Shown one piece after another: positions 35,561 to 44,189 of a DNA stretch of 64,000 bases (the first letter of the stretch is position 1; every line of letters starts with the position of its first letter). Origin of the DNA: Paraburkholderia tropica (GTDB taxonomy: Bacteria > Pseudomonadota > Gammaproteobacteria > Burkholderiales > Burkholderiaceae); the NCBI RefSeq assembly GCF_900109265.1, contig NZ_FNZM01000011.1:248001-312000 (forward strand). Direction: 5' to 3'. The notes under the pieces were generated by a model that saw only the letters and a program-made list of their open reading frames with translations, was not told the DNA's origin and did not search any database. Position numbers and translations under genes: made by a program.

Positions 35561-35634
35561 GTCCGGCCCTGAATGTGCGGCGCCGGGCGTGGCGCTGCCG
35601 CTGATGCGTCGCGTAATGTGCCCGGTCGCGGTTG

Positions 35635-35663
35635 GTCTTTTTTAAGACTGTCGTTCGATTATA
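35635..35663 (-). promoter_or_regulatory. Candidate TetR promoter/operator
   Basis: On the minus strand TATAAT (plus coordinates 35658-35663) is followed downstream by the inverted repeat GTCTT-TTTT-AAGAC (35635-35648), about 75 bp before the TetR start. A repeat just after the -10 is where an autorepressor would bind. The -35 (GTTTTG at 17 bp) is poor. Confidence 0.4.
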
Positions 35664-35839
35664 AACCGACGCTTGGGGCGCAAAACGCACCCGCAAGGAA
35701 TGGAGGGTAGAGGCCGCGCGCGCGTCGCGCAAGGGCGAGCGGCGTCCGGCGTGTGCGGCGGCTGTCCGGAGTCGGTGCGCAGGCGGCCCGAAGTCCGTGT
35801 GCAGTCAGCGCAAAAGCGGCCCGAAGTCAGGCCCCGAAG

Positions 35840-36691
35840 TCAGCGCGATTGCAGCCAGTGCAGCAGCGACGGACCGAAGCGCGGCACGAGGATCAAGCCC
35901 CACGTCATCACGCAGGTGAGGAGCGCGACCGTGACCGCCGCGCTGCCCAGATCCTTGGCGCGGCCCGAGAGTTCGTTGCGTTCGAGGCCGATCCGGTCGA
36001 CGGCGTTTTCGATACTCGAATTGAGCAACTCGACGATCAGCACCAGCATGACCGAGCCGAGCAGCAGCACGCGCTCGACGGGATCGACCGGCACGAATAT
36101 GCCGATCGGCACGAGGATGGCCGCGAGCGTCAGTTCCTGACGAAACGCGCTTTCTTCGCGGATGGCCGCGCGAAAGCCCTTGATCGAATATTTGAGCGCC
36201 TTCAAGGCGCGCGTGGCGCCGCGGTTGCCCTTGTAGGGATTGAAGGGCGCGGGCGCGAGCGGGTCGTCCGGACTCAGCGGCTCGTGCAGATGCGCGGGCT
36301 CGGGCGGCTCGGCCGGCATGCCGGGCTTCGGATGAGGCTGAGTCGGCTGGGCGCTCGGCGCATTCGCGGCGCCGCTGGCGCGCCACGGCGAACTGCCGGC
36401 GCTGCCCGGCTGGGCGGCGGACGGCGCCTGCGGATCGCGAGGCGCGGGAGACGGCTGCGGCGGGAGCGGGGACGAGGGACGAGGGGCCATATCAGTGCGA
36501 GTGGATGCCGCAGTATCGCACGCATGTTGGCCGGTTGCGCGGGAAACGTATGAGGATGCGGCCGGAGCGGCGCGCGGCCCGGCGGACGCCGCCCGCGCGT
36601 CGTCGGGCAGCGTCTGCACGCCGTCGTCGGCGCTCGGGCGATCGGTGGCCGCCGGGGCGCAGGGGGCGTTCGAGGCGTCGGGCCGCTTCAT
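35840..36691 (-). CDS. dgkA: Diacylglycerol kinase with a long Pro/Ala-rich N-terminal extension
   Basis: The last ~125 residues are a DgkA-type prokaryotic diacylglycerol kinase: three membrane helices and the catalytic stretch LLNSSIENAVDRIGLERNELSGRAKDLGSAAV. It phosphorylates diacylglycerol for recycling into phospholipid in the inner membrane. The predicted protein is 283 aa, because about 155 residues of low-complexity Pro/Ala/Ser sequence precede the core. The start ATG at 36689-36691 has GGAG at good spacing, whereas the internal ATG at 36490 has none, so I keep the long form. It follows a glycosyltransferase gene by 43 bp. Confidence 0.85.
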   Translation of the reverse strand: MKRPDASNAPCAPAATDRPSADDGVQTLPDDARAASAGPRAAPAASSYVSRATGQHACDTAASTRTDMAPRPSSPLPPQPSPAPRDPQAPSAAQPGSAGSSPWRASGAANAPSAQPTQPHPKPGMPAEPPEPAHLHEPLSPDDPLAPAPFNPYKGNRGATRALKALKYSIKGFRAAIREESAFRQELTLAAILVPIGIFVPVDPVERVLLLGSVMLVLIVELLNSSIENAVDRIGLERNELSGRAKDLGSAAVTVALLTCVMTWGLILVPRFGPSLLHWLQSR

Positions 36692-36734
36692 CGCTCGCTC
36701 CGGTCTTTGGCGGGTGCCGCGTCGCGCGGCCTGC

Positions 36735-37766
36735 TCAGGCCGCCGCGCTGCTTTCCTGCATCGAGGCGCGCGGACGCGGCTTCAGATGCGAGGCGAACTG
36801 CTCGGACGCCGCGTGCCACGAAAAGCGCTCGGCCCACGCACGCGCCGTCGCGCGGTCGATCTTGAGCGCTTCGAGACAGGCTTCGCGCAGATCCTCGTTC
36901 ATCGCGCCGGCGTCGCCGCCGCTGAGCACGTCGATCGGGCCCGTCACCGGATACGCGGCCACCGGCGTGCCGCAGGCGAGCGCTTCGAGCAGCACGAGGC
37001 CGAAGGTGTCGGTGCGGCTCGGGAACACGAACACGTCGGCAGCCGCGTAAACCTTCGCGAGCTCGGGCTGGCTCAGCACGCCCAGATAGTTCGCCTGCGG
37101 ATAGCGGGACTTCAGCTCGGCGAGCGCCGGCCCTTCGCCGCACACCCACTTCGAGCCCGGCAGATCGAGCTTGAGAAAAGCCTCGACGTTCTTCTCCACG
37201 GCCACGCGGCCGACGTAGAGGAAGATCGGGCGCGCGGTGTTGAGCACCTTCGAATCCATCGGATGGAAGATGTCGAGATCGACGCCGCGCGTCCACAGCA
37301 CGACGTTGGTGAAGCCAAATTTTTCGAGGTCGGCCTTCACGACGGGCGTGGGCGCCATCACCGCGAGCGACGGCTTGTGGAACCAGCGCAGGAAGCGATA
37401 GGTCGCCGACAGCGGAATGCCGAAGCGCGCCTGCACGTACTCCGGAAAGCGCGTGTGATAGGCGGTCGTGAAGGGCAGGTCGTGGTCGATCGCGTAGCGG
37501 CGCGCGGCGAGACCGAGCGGGCCTTCGGTCGCGATGTGGATGGCGTCGGGGCCGAGCGCGTCGATGCGCTCGCGCAGATGGCGGCGCGCAAACAGCGAGA
37601 GCCGGATTTCCGGATAGGTCGGGCACGGAATCGTGCGGAATTCGAGCGGCGTGAGCAGTTCGACCTGATGGCCGAGCGCGATCAGCTCGCGCGTGGTGTT
37701 CTTGAGCGTGCGGACTACGCCGTTGACCTGCGGCTCCCATGCATCGGTCACGATCATGATCTTCAT
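36735..37766 (-). CDS. GT4-family glycosyltransferase
   Basis: A 343-aa GT-B glycosyltransferase of family 4, similar to GDP-mannose-dependent alpha-mannosyltransferases. The N-terminal DAWEPQVNGVVRTL and the HTRFPEYVQARFG segment bind acceptor. The C-terminal donor site reads FPSRTDTFGLVLLEALACGTP, with Asp in place of the first Glu of the EX7E motif, as in other TDTFG-type members. It may glycosylate a glycolipid. Its 43-bp spacing to dgkA suggests a membrane-lipid operon. Donor and acceptor are not proved. Confidence 0.9.
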   Translation of the reverse strand: MKIMIVTDAWEPQVNGVVRTLKNTTRELIALGHQVELLTPLEFRTIPCPTYPEIRLSLFARRHLRERIDALGPDAIHIATEGPLGLAARRYAIDHDLPFTTAYHTRFPEYVQARFGIPLSATYRFLRWFHKPSLAVMAPTPVVKADLEKFGFTNVVLWTRGVDLDIFHPMDSKVLNTARPIFLYVGRVAVEKNVEAFLKLDLPGSKWVCGEGPALAELKSRYPQANYLGVLSQPELAKVYAAADVFVFPSRTDTFGLVLLEALACGTPVAAYPVTGPIDVLSGGDAGAMNEDLREACLEALKIDRATARAWAERFSWHAASEQFASHLKPRPRASMQESSAAA

Positions 37767-37939
37767 CGGTCGGAGGCCCTCTGGTGGTGCGGTTGGTGTG
37801 GCGTCGGCGCGCCGTGTCGGACGGGCGCGGCCGGCGCCGTGCCCGATGTGTTTACTGCGCGTTCACGGCGTGCGTGCGGATAAAAGACGGCGCATGTTCA
37901 AGCGGGGCCCGTGTGAATCCGGCGAGGCGGCCGCGCCGC

Positions 37940-38890
37940 TCAGGCCGCGCTCACGCGCGCCTTGCGGCTCGCTGTCTGCACCTGCGGCGACTGCATCACC
38001 GTCCAGTAGACGATGCGCAGTTCGCCCTCGAAGGTCTCCACGAGCGCCGACAGGCTCTCGACCCAGTCGCCGTCGTTGCAGTACAGCACGCCGTCGATTT
38101 CGCGGATCTCGGCCTTGTGGATGTGGCCGCAAACCACGCCGTCGCAGCCGCGGCGGCGCGCTTCGTCGGTCATCACGCGCTCGAACGACGAGATGAAGTT
38201 CACGGCGTTCTTGACCTGATGCTTGAGGTACTGCGAGAGCGACCAGTACTGGAAGCCGAGCTTCGCGCGGATGCGGTTGAACCAGCGGTTCAGCACGAGG
38301 ATCACGGTGTAGGCCGAGTCGCCGAGATAGGCGAGCCACTTCGCATGCTGGATCACGCCGTCGAACAGATCGCCGTGCACGACCCACAGGCGCTTGCCGG
38401 CGAGCGTGGTGTGGAACGCTTCCTCGCGCACGTGGATGTCGCCGAACGCGAGGTTGCAGAACTGGCGCGCGCCTTCGTCGTGATTGCCCGGGATGTAGAC
38501 GACCTGGGTGCCCTTGCGCGCCTTGCGCAGCACTTTCTGCACGACGTCGTTGTGCGCCTGCGGCCAGAACCAGCCCTTGCGCAACTGCCAGCCGTCGATG
38601 ATGTCGCCGACGAGGTACAGGTACTCCGACTCGTTATGGCGCAGGAAGTCGAGCAGATAGTTCGCCTGGCAGCCGTTGGTGCCGAGATGAATGTCGGATA
38701 GCCAGATCGTGCGGTAGCGGGTCGGGGCGGGGTGATCGTCGTCGTGTGCATCGGGCGACGTGTCGCCCTGGAAGGGCAGCGGAGGCGGGTTGAGCGACGC
38801 GGCGCCCGGACCGGGGTGGAAGGCGGCGGGATCGGCGCCAGGGCCGGAAGTCTGCCGGAAAAGTGGGGTCGCGGTCGTCTTTTGGGCCAT
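37940..38890 (-). CDS. UDP-2,3-diacylglucosamine diphosphatase-like metallophosphoesterase
   Basis: A calcineurin-like phosphoesterase of the LpxH type (about 316 aa). Metal-site motifs are in order: WLSDIHLGTNG, VGDIIDGWQ, IPGNHDEGARQF, VVHGDLFDGVIQHAKW and CGHIHKAEI. LpxH-type enzymes cleave UDP-2,3-diacylglucosamine to lipid X in lipid A synthesis; this longer branch is an LpxH-like relative and may act on other pyrophosphates. The start is uncertain: in-frame ATGs at 38890 and 38920 and a GTG at 38956 all lack clear ribosome-binding sites, and the core only begins about 58 residues into the chosen form. Confidence 0.88.
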   Translation of the reverse strand: MAQKTTATPLFRQTSGPGADPAAFHPGPGAASLNPPPLPFQGDTSPDAHDDDHPAPTRYRTIWLSDIHLGTNGCQANYLLDFLRHNESEYLYLVGDIIDGWQLRKGWFWPQAHNDVVQKVLRKARKGTQVVYIPGNHDEGARQFCNLAFGDIHVREEAFHTTLAGKRLWVVHGDLFDGVIQHAKWLAYLGDSAYTVILVLNRWFNRIRAKLGFQYWSLSQYLKHQVKNAVNFISSFERVMTDEARRRGCDGVVCGHIHKAEIREIDGVLYCNDGDWVESLSALVETFEGELRIVYWTVMQSPQVQTASRKARVSAA

Positions 38891-39154
38891 GGCACACGCG
38901 GCAGGTTGCAATGTGCGCATTGCGCCATGTGGCCATGACGACGCCGTGACAGTCACAAGAAGGTCTTGTTACTCGCCCTCGGCTGCGTTTGCGGGCGAGC
39001 GCCAAGTCCGCGCGGGGCCTGGCGTTGCGTCGTGGCGCGCGTGAACGTTGACGCGCGCGTACCGCCTCATGACATATCGATGACGTGGTTTGGCGGCAAC
39101 GCGGCGGCTCAGCCGGATGATTTCGCTCCGCCGCGTGCGGTGGTTTGTCGGCTT

Positions 39155-39721
39155 TCAGCGCGGCACGGCGACGATGCGCGTGCCCGCAAGTCGATCGTGC
39201 GGGAAGCGACGCTCGCGGTCCAAACGCGCGGCGCCGGCCCAGAGCGCGAACCAGACGGCTTCGAGCGCAAGCGTGTGGGGAATCGTGAGATCGAGCAGCG
39301 GATGCAGCACGAGCGGCGGCAGGAACCAGAGCCACGCGGCCAGGTAGCGCAGCGTCGCGCGGCCTAGCGTCGGCGGCGCGCCATCGGGGCCGACGACGCG
39401 CATGCGCCAGGTTTTCATCGGCAGCGTCTGGCCGCCGCGATGCCAGAAGCCGACGAAGTAGAGCCCGGCCACCAGCACGATCCACGCGGACATCGCCCGA
39501 TGGTAGGTGTAGCCGTTGCGCTGTTGCATGACGAGGCTGAATGCGAGCCCGGCGATGAAGATCACGCCGAACAGCAGCACGCTTTCGTAGACGAGCGAGG
39601 CGAGGCGGCGTCGCAGGGTGACGGGTGCGGGCGCGGCGGGGATGCGTGAAGCGGCGGTCGCGGGATCGGCGCGATCGGCGGAATCCGCAACGGGCAGAGC
39701 AGTGGAAGCGCGGTCGTTCAC
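39155..39721 (-). CDS. RDD-family membrane protein
   Basis: A 188-aa protein with an RDD domain: Arg in RRRLASLVYE near the first helix, then membrane segments SVLLFGVIFIAGLAFSLVM, SAWIVLVAGLYFVGFW and YLAAWLWFLPPLVLHP, and the DRLAGTRIV C-terminal motif (the second RDD signature). The function is unknown; some RDD proteins have been linked to ion exchange. It is the last gene of the minus-strand sigma factor-DUF3619-DUF3106 run, 130 bp after DUF3106. Confidence 0.9.
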   Translation of the reverse strand: MNDRASTALPVADSADRADPATAASRIPAAPAPVTLRRRLASLVYESVLLFGVIFIAGLAFSLVMQQRNGYTYHRAMSAWIVLVAGLYFVGFWHRGGQTLPMKTWRMRVVGPDGAPPTLGRATLRYLAAWLWFLPPLVLHPLLDLTIPHTLALEAVWFALWAGAARLDRERRFPHDRLAGTRIVAVPR

Positions 39722-39851
39722 GTTGGCGTCGCGGTGTCGGCGGTGTCGGAATGAGGGCGGGACACCGCAAGAATAACCGCGAACGGGGGCAGGGCGAAAC
39801 GCGTGCTAATGCCAGGCTTAACGCCAGGCGAAGCGGCGGCGCACGCCGGGC

Positions 39852-40673
39852 TCAGGAGCCCTTGAATGCCGCAGGCGCTTCGGCGGGCGACACCGGCACC
39901 GGAACCGCGGGCTCGAAGCTGCCGGCCGCCGGAATGCTGGCGGCGGCCGCCGCGGCCGTGCCGCTGTTCTGGCCGGTCGAGCCCGGTTGCTCGGGCACCA
40001 CGGGCGCGGGCACGCCGTTCACACCCGACGCGTTGCCGGCGGCGCGTGCACGGGCGCGATGCTCGCGTTCGTTGACGAGACGCTCGATGTCGCGGATTTC
40101 GCTCTTGTTGCCGCTCGGCGGCGCGCTGACCACCGTGCGGCGCTTGCGCTCGCTGGCGGCGAGCTTCGCCTTCTGCTCGTCGGAGAGTTCCTGGTACGCC
40201 TTCCACGCACGCTGACGCGCCTGTGCGGGCAGTTCCTTCGACACCTGATAGTTCTCGCGCGCAACGCGGCGCTGTTCGGGCGTCATGCGCACCCATTCGG
40301 CCATGCGTTCTTGTAAGCGTTTTTGCGCTTCGGGCGTCATCTTCGGATAACGCGCGGCGATCCGCAGCCATTTGCGCTTGCGTTCATCGCTGAAACGGTC
40401 CCACTCGCTGGCGAACGGCGCGAGCGCGACACGTTGCGCGTCGCTCAGGCGCGACCACGCCAGCGGGCTGCCGCTGCCGGGTTGCTGCGCGAACGGTGCA
40501 GTGGCCGCCGGCTCGGCGACGGTGGCGGTGGAACCCGGAGCGGGCGCATTGGCCGCGTTGGCGGCTTCCGGCGCGGCGAGCTCGGGATGAAAGCGCGGGT
40601 AGGTCGCTGCATACGACACCAGCGCCGCGACCACAGATCCAATGACAACGGCCAGGCCGCGCTTGTAACTCAC
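39852..40673 (-). CDS. DUF3106-family protein, predicted exported
   Basis: A 273-aa protein with an N-terminal hydrophobic segment (about 6-23, AVVIGSVVAALVSYA) that is a signal anchor or signal peptide. The rest is presumably periplasmic: a Pro/Ala linker, then a charged helical core at about 70-180 with repeated short motifs (LSDAQRVALAPF, MTPEAQKRLQERM, MTPEQRRVARENY, LSDEQKAKLAA), and a Pro/Ala/Val-rich tail. The L[ST]xxQ/TPEQR pattern recalls periplasmic LTXXQ (Spy/CpxP-like) proteins, an inference from pattern only. It starts 25 bp after DUF3619. Confidence 0.87.
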   Translation of the reverse strand: MSYKRGLAVVIGSVVAALVSYAATYPRFHPELAAPEAANAANAPAPGSTATVAEPAATAPFAQQPGSGSPLAWSRLSDAQRVALAPFASEWDRFSDERKRKWLRIAARYPKMTPEAQKRLQERMAEWVRMTPEQRRVARENYQVSKELPAQARQRAWKAYQELSDEQKAKLAASERKRRTVVSAPPSGNKSEIRDIERLVNEREHRARARAAGNASGVNGVPAPVVPEQPGSTGQNSGTAAAAAASIPAAGSFEPAVPVPVSPAEAPAAFKGS

Positions 40674-40698
40674 CCCGTCAATCCCCCGGTTTTCCGTA

Positions 40699-41130
40699 TT
40701 AATGCGAGCGCGACAGGTACGCGTTGAAGCCGTGATCGAGATAGGCCGTGAGCGGCAGGTCGTCGCTCAGCATGGCCGCGTCGATATCGGCGAGTTCCGC
40801 GGTACGTTGTTGATCTTCGAAGTACGCGATCGCGAAGAGGCCGGCCACCAGCGCGGCGAGCGGCCAGGCGAGCGCGAAGCGTGCGAGTGCGGAGCGGCGG
40901 CGCGGCGCCGGCAGGCCGCCCGGCACACCACCGATGGCGCCGACACCCGCGGCGGCCAGCGCCGGCGCGCGCACGAGCACGGGCTCGGCCTTCTTGCGGG
41001 CGAGCGCGGCCTTGCGGGCGGCGGACAATCGGACAGTGGTGGCAGAGGGCAGGCTGGCGGCGCTCTCGTCGAGCGCGCGGCGCAACTCCTGCACGAACTC
41101 TAGTTCTTGTTTATCGAGAGCGGAGCTCAT
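40699..41130 (-). CDS. DUF3619-family single-span membrane protein, possible anti-sigma factor
   Basis: A 143-aa protein with a soluble helical, basic N-terminus (about 1-80), one membrane helix at about 84-103 (RFALAWPLAALVAGLFAIAYF) and a short C-terminal domain. It belongs to the DUF3619 family found beside a sigma factor in Burkholderiales. The topology (cytoplasmic N-terminus, single span, periplasmic C-terminus) and a four-base overlap with the sigma factor gene are what a cognate anti-sigma factor would show, but I see no canonical anti-sigma motif. Confidence 0.85.
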   Translation of the reverse strand: MSSALDKQELEFVQELRRALDESAASLPSATTVRLSAARKAALARKKAEPVLVRAPALAAAGVGAIGGVPGGLPAPRRRSALARFALAWPLAALVAGLFAIAYFEDQQRTAELADIDAAMLSDDLPLTAYLDHGFNAYLSRSH

Positions 41131-41690
41131 AGCGTGATTCCTTTGGCCTTGAGCGCCTGAGCCAGCGTATGCGTGGCCCGCGAGCAGTGCGTTTTCACAC
41201 TGCCCTCGGAACAGCCCATGGCAGCGGCGGTTTCGGCGACATCCATATCTTCCCAGTAACGCATCAGAAACGCCTCCCGTTGACGTGCTGGCAATTTCTG
41301 GATTTCGTCGTCGATGAGCTGGAGGACCTGGGCGCGCTCCATCTGCTGCTCGCTGCTTTCCGCGCCGGGAGAGCCCGATTCGGCCTCGAAGGTTTCGAGC
41401 GGGTCGAAATCCTCGTCGTCGGCGCCGCTCAGCGAGGAGAACAGGCTCACCCACGTATTGCGTACTTTCTGCCGACGAAAATAGTCGTGCATCGTATTCT
41501 GCAGAATACGCTGGAAGAGCAGCGGGAGCTCGGCGGGGGGGCGGTCTCCGTATTTTTCCGCGAGCTTGATCATCGCGTCCTGCACGATGTCGAGCGAGGC
41601 GTCGTCGTCGCGCACGGCGTAGACCGTCTGCTTGAACGCGCGTCTTTCGACGCCCGCCAGGAAATCGGCGAGTTCCTTGTCTGATGCCAT
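41127..41690 (-). CDS. ECF-type RNA polymerase sigma factor
   Basis: A 187-aa sigma-70-family factor with region 2 (DASLDIVQDAMIKLAEKY and RILQNTMHDYFRRQKVRN) and region 4 (IQKLPARQREAFLMRYWEDM and GCSEGSVKTHCSRATHTL, the helix-turn-helix). An acidic Ser/Glu-rich linker joins them. It heads the operon with DUF3619, DUF3106 and RDD, and is divergent from ilvI across a 609-bp spacer. Target promoters are unknown. Confidence 0.93.
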   Translation of the reverse strand: MASDKELADFLAGVERRAFKQTVYAVRDDDASLDIVQDAMIKLAEKYGDRPPAELPLLFQRILQNTMHDYFRRQKVRNTWVSLFSSLSGADDEDFDPLETFEAESGSPGAESSEQQMERAQVLQLIDDEIQKLPARQREAFLMRYWEDMDVAETAAAMGCSEGSVKTHCSRATHTLAQALKAKGITL

Positions 41691-42299
41691 CCGTTGCAGG
41701 GCGCCGCCACCAGCGTACGCGTAATCGTTCGAAAAATGTCGTAAAACTCGCGGATGCTAGCAAATTTTCGCGCCGGCGGGTGATCCGGGCGTCCACGCAG
41801 CCGTGTCGCGTCAGCTTGGGCGCGGCGCGGATCATGTCCGGCGCCGCTGCCGCGCACTTTACCCGATCCGCGGCGCGCCGGTGCGGGTGAACGCACAGGA
41901 TGCGCAGATGGAGTCGGTTTGAAGGTTGTTGGCAAGCCGGCGCAGCGTATTAGTAAGCGACTGCGCCTTAACAGCGCCTTAATTGCGTTTTTCGCTTTGG
42001 CTGCGCTCCCGTTTTGCTCCCTTGCGCTCGCGTTTCGCCGCCTCGCCGGCCCATGCCGATGTCCGGCGCCTGCGCAACCTTTGTACCTGTGATTCGAAAA
42101 TGCGCCACGAATCGACAATAAGCGCTTGACCGAATGCTTTCGAGCCGCTATCTTCGACGGTTCGCAACATAAGTGACTGTCTCAATTGAGATGAGCCCAA
42201 GAAGCTCATCTGTCAACTGGACGCGCCGCTTGAACCCGAGCCACAAGCCCGGCAGAGAGCACCCGATCAATTTTTTGCCGAAAATTCGAAAGGTGAATG
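41691..42299. other. 609-bp divergent spacer between the sigma factor and ilvI
   Basis: Contains the ilvI promoter (42126-42154), an inverted repeat CTCAATTGAG (42181-42190) and a leader hairpin GATGAGC-CCAAGAA-GCTCATC (42190-42210). It also has an 11-bp near-duplication, GCGCCTTAACA/GCGCCTTAATT (41963-41984). An open frame beginning at 42191 runs into ilvI but is not rich in branched-chain codons. I see no gene in the remaining 400 bp on the sigma-factor side. Confidence 0.6.
42126..42154 (+). promoter_or_regulatory. Sigma-70 promoter of ilvI
   Basis: TTGACC (42126-42131), 17-bp spacer, TATCTT (42149-42154), about 145 bp upstream of the ilvI start. The transcript would begin near 42161 and contain the CTCAATTGAG palindrome and the 7-bp leader hairpin at 42190-42210. 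Confidence 0.75.
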
Positions 42300-44075
42300 A
42301 TGAACATGCCCAGCGCGGAATTCTCCACGTCGGTCCCCCCCTCGCAAGAATCTGACCCTCAAGCTCAAAACTCCATCGGCGGAACCGTGCTGATGAAGGC
42401 GCTCGCCGACGAGCAGGTCGAATTCATCTGGGGCTATCCCGGCGGCTCGGTGCTCTACATTTACGACGAGCTGTACAAGCAGGACAAAATCCAGCACGTT
42501 CTCGTGCGCCACGAACAGGCAGCCGTGCACGCGGCCGACGCCTATGCGCGCTCGACCGGCAACGTCGGCGTGTGTCTCGTGACCTCGGGTCCTGGCGTCA
42601 CCAACGCGGTGACCGGCATCGCAACGGCCTACATGGACTCGATCCCGATGGTGATCATCAGCGGCCAGGTGCCGACTGCCGCCATCGGTCAAGATGCGTT
42701 CCAGGAGTGCGATACGGTCGGCATCACGCGTCCCTGCGTGAAGCACAACTTCCTCGTGAAGGACGTGCGCGACCTCGCCGCCACCGTCAAGAAAGCTTTC
42801 TACATTGCGCGCACCGGCCGTCCCGGCCCCGTGCTGATCGACATTCCGAAGGACGTGTCGAAGACGCCGTGCGCGTACGAACCGGTCAAGAGCGTTTCGC
42901 TGCGCTCGTACAACCCGGTCACCAAGGGCCACTCGGGGCAGATCCGCAAGGCGGTGTCGCTGCTTCTGTCGGCCAGGCGTCCGTACATCTACACCGGCGG
43001 CGGCATCATCCTCGCGGATGCGGCGCGCGAACTGAACCAGTTCGCCGACCTGCTCGGCTATCCGGTCACGAACACGCTGATGGGTCTGGGCGGCTATCGC
43101 GCGAGCGACCGCAAGTTCCTCGGCATGCTCGGCATGCACGGCACCTACGAAGCCAACATGGCGATGCAGCACTGCGACGTGCTGATCGCGATCGGCGCGC
43201 GTTTCGACGACCGCGTGATCGGCGACCCGGCGCACTTCGCGTCGCGTCCGCGCAAGATCATTCACATCGACATCGACCCGTCGTCGATCTCGAAGCGCGT
43301 GAAGGTCGATATCCCCATCGTCGGCGACGTCAAGGAAGTGCTCAAGGAGCTCATCGAGCAACTGCAGCACGCCGAACACGGTCCGGACACGGCCGCGCTT
43401 GCCGACTGGTGGAAGGACATCGAAGGCTGGCGTGAAAAGAACTGCCTGAAGTTCGACCGTTCGAGCGACATCATCAAGCCGCAGTTCGTGGTCGAAAAGG
43501 CGTGGGAACTCACGGGCGGCAATGCTTTCGTGTGTTCGGACGTCGGCCAGCACCAGATGTGGGCCGCGCAGTTCTACCGCTTCAACCAGCCGCGCCGCTG
43601 GATCAACTCCGGTGGTCTCGGCACGATGGGCTTCGGCCTGCCGGCGGCGATGGGCGTGAAGATGGCCCACCCCGACGACGACGTGCTGTGCATCACGGGC
43701 GAAGGCTCGATCCAGATGTGCATTCAGGAGCTGTCGACCTGCAAGCAGTACGACACGCCCGTGAAGATCATTTCGCTGAACAACCGCTACCTCGGCATGG
43801 TCCGCCAGTGGCAGCAGATCGAATACAGCAAGCGCTATTCGCATTCGTACATGGATGCGCTGCCTGACTTCGTGAAGCTCGCCGAAGCGTATGGCCACGT
43901 CGGCATGCGGATCGAAAAGACGGCCGATGTGGAGCCGGCGCTCAAAGAAGCGCTGCGCCTGAAGGACCGCACGGTGTTCCTCGATTTCCAGACCGACCCT
44001 TCCGAAAACGTCTGGCCGATGGTTCAGGCCGGCAAGGGCATCACCGAGATGCTGCTCGGCTCGGAAGACCTGTAA
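42300..44075 (+). CDS. ilvI: Acetolactate synthase large subunit
   Basis: Thiamine-diphosphate enzyme (591 aa) that condenses pyruvate with pyruvate or 2-oxobutyrate, the first committed step of valine/leucine/isoleucine synthesis. It shows the activating Glu in VRHEQAAVHAADAYARSTG, the FAD domain, and the ThDP motif GEGSIQMCIQELST ending in NN. Three clustered ATGs (42297, 42300, 42306) follow AAAGGTG; 42300 gives the best spacing. The N-terminal ~25 residues are Ser/Pro-rich and precede the domain. It is followed by ilvN and ilvC on the same strand. Confidence 0.96.
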   Translation: MNMPSAEFSTSVPPSQESDPQAQNSIGGTVLMKALADEQVEFIWGYPGGSVLYIYDELYKQDKIQHVLVRHEQAAVHAADAYARSTGNVGVCLVTSGPGVTNAVTGIATAYMDSIPMVIISGQVPTAAIGQDAFQECDTVGITRPCVKHNFLVKDVRDLAATVKKAFYIARTGRPGPVLIDIPKDVSKTPCAYEPVKSVSLRSYNPVTKGHSGQIRKAVSLLLSARRPYIYTGGGIILADAARELNQFADLLGYPVTNTLMGLGGYRASDRKFLGMLGMHGTYEANMAMQHCDVLIAIGARFDDRVIGDPAHFASRPRKIIHIDIDPSSISKRVKVDIPIVGDVKEVLKELIEQLQHAEHGPDTAALADWWKDIEGWREKNCLKFDRSSDIIKPQFVVEKAWELTGGNAFVCSDVGQHQMWAAQFYRFNQPRRWINSGGLGTMGFGLPAAMGVKMAHPDDDVLCITGEGSIQMCIQELSTCKQYDTPVKIISLNNRYLGMVRQWQQIEYSKRYSHSYMDALPDFVKLAEAYGHVGMRIEKTADVEPALKEALRLKDRTVFLDFQTDPSENVWPMVQAGKGITEMLLGSEDL

Positions 44076-44189
44076 CGGTTTTTGCACGGCGCCGTTCCAA
44101 CCTCGCGCGGCGCGCGTCCACACAACGGGCGCGCGGGTTCGCGGGGAAGGGCGGCAACCACGCTCACTGGATAAATCGCGGATCACATC

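Noticed and set aside
42191..42355. Small frame (MSPRSSSVNWTRRLN-) in the ilvI leader as a possible leader peptide
   Set aside because: It runs into the ilvI coding region and contains no run of valine, leucine or isoleucine codons, so it does not look like an attenuator peptide.
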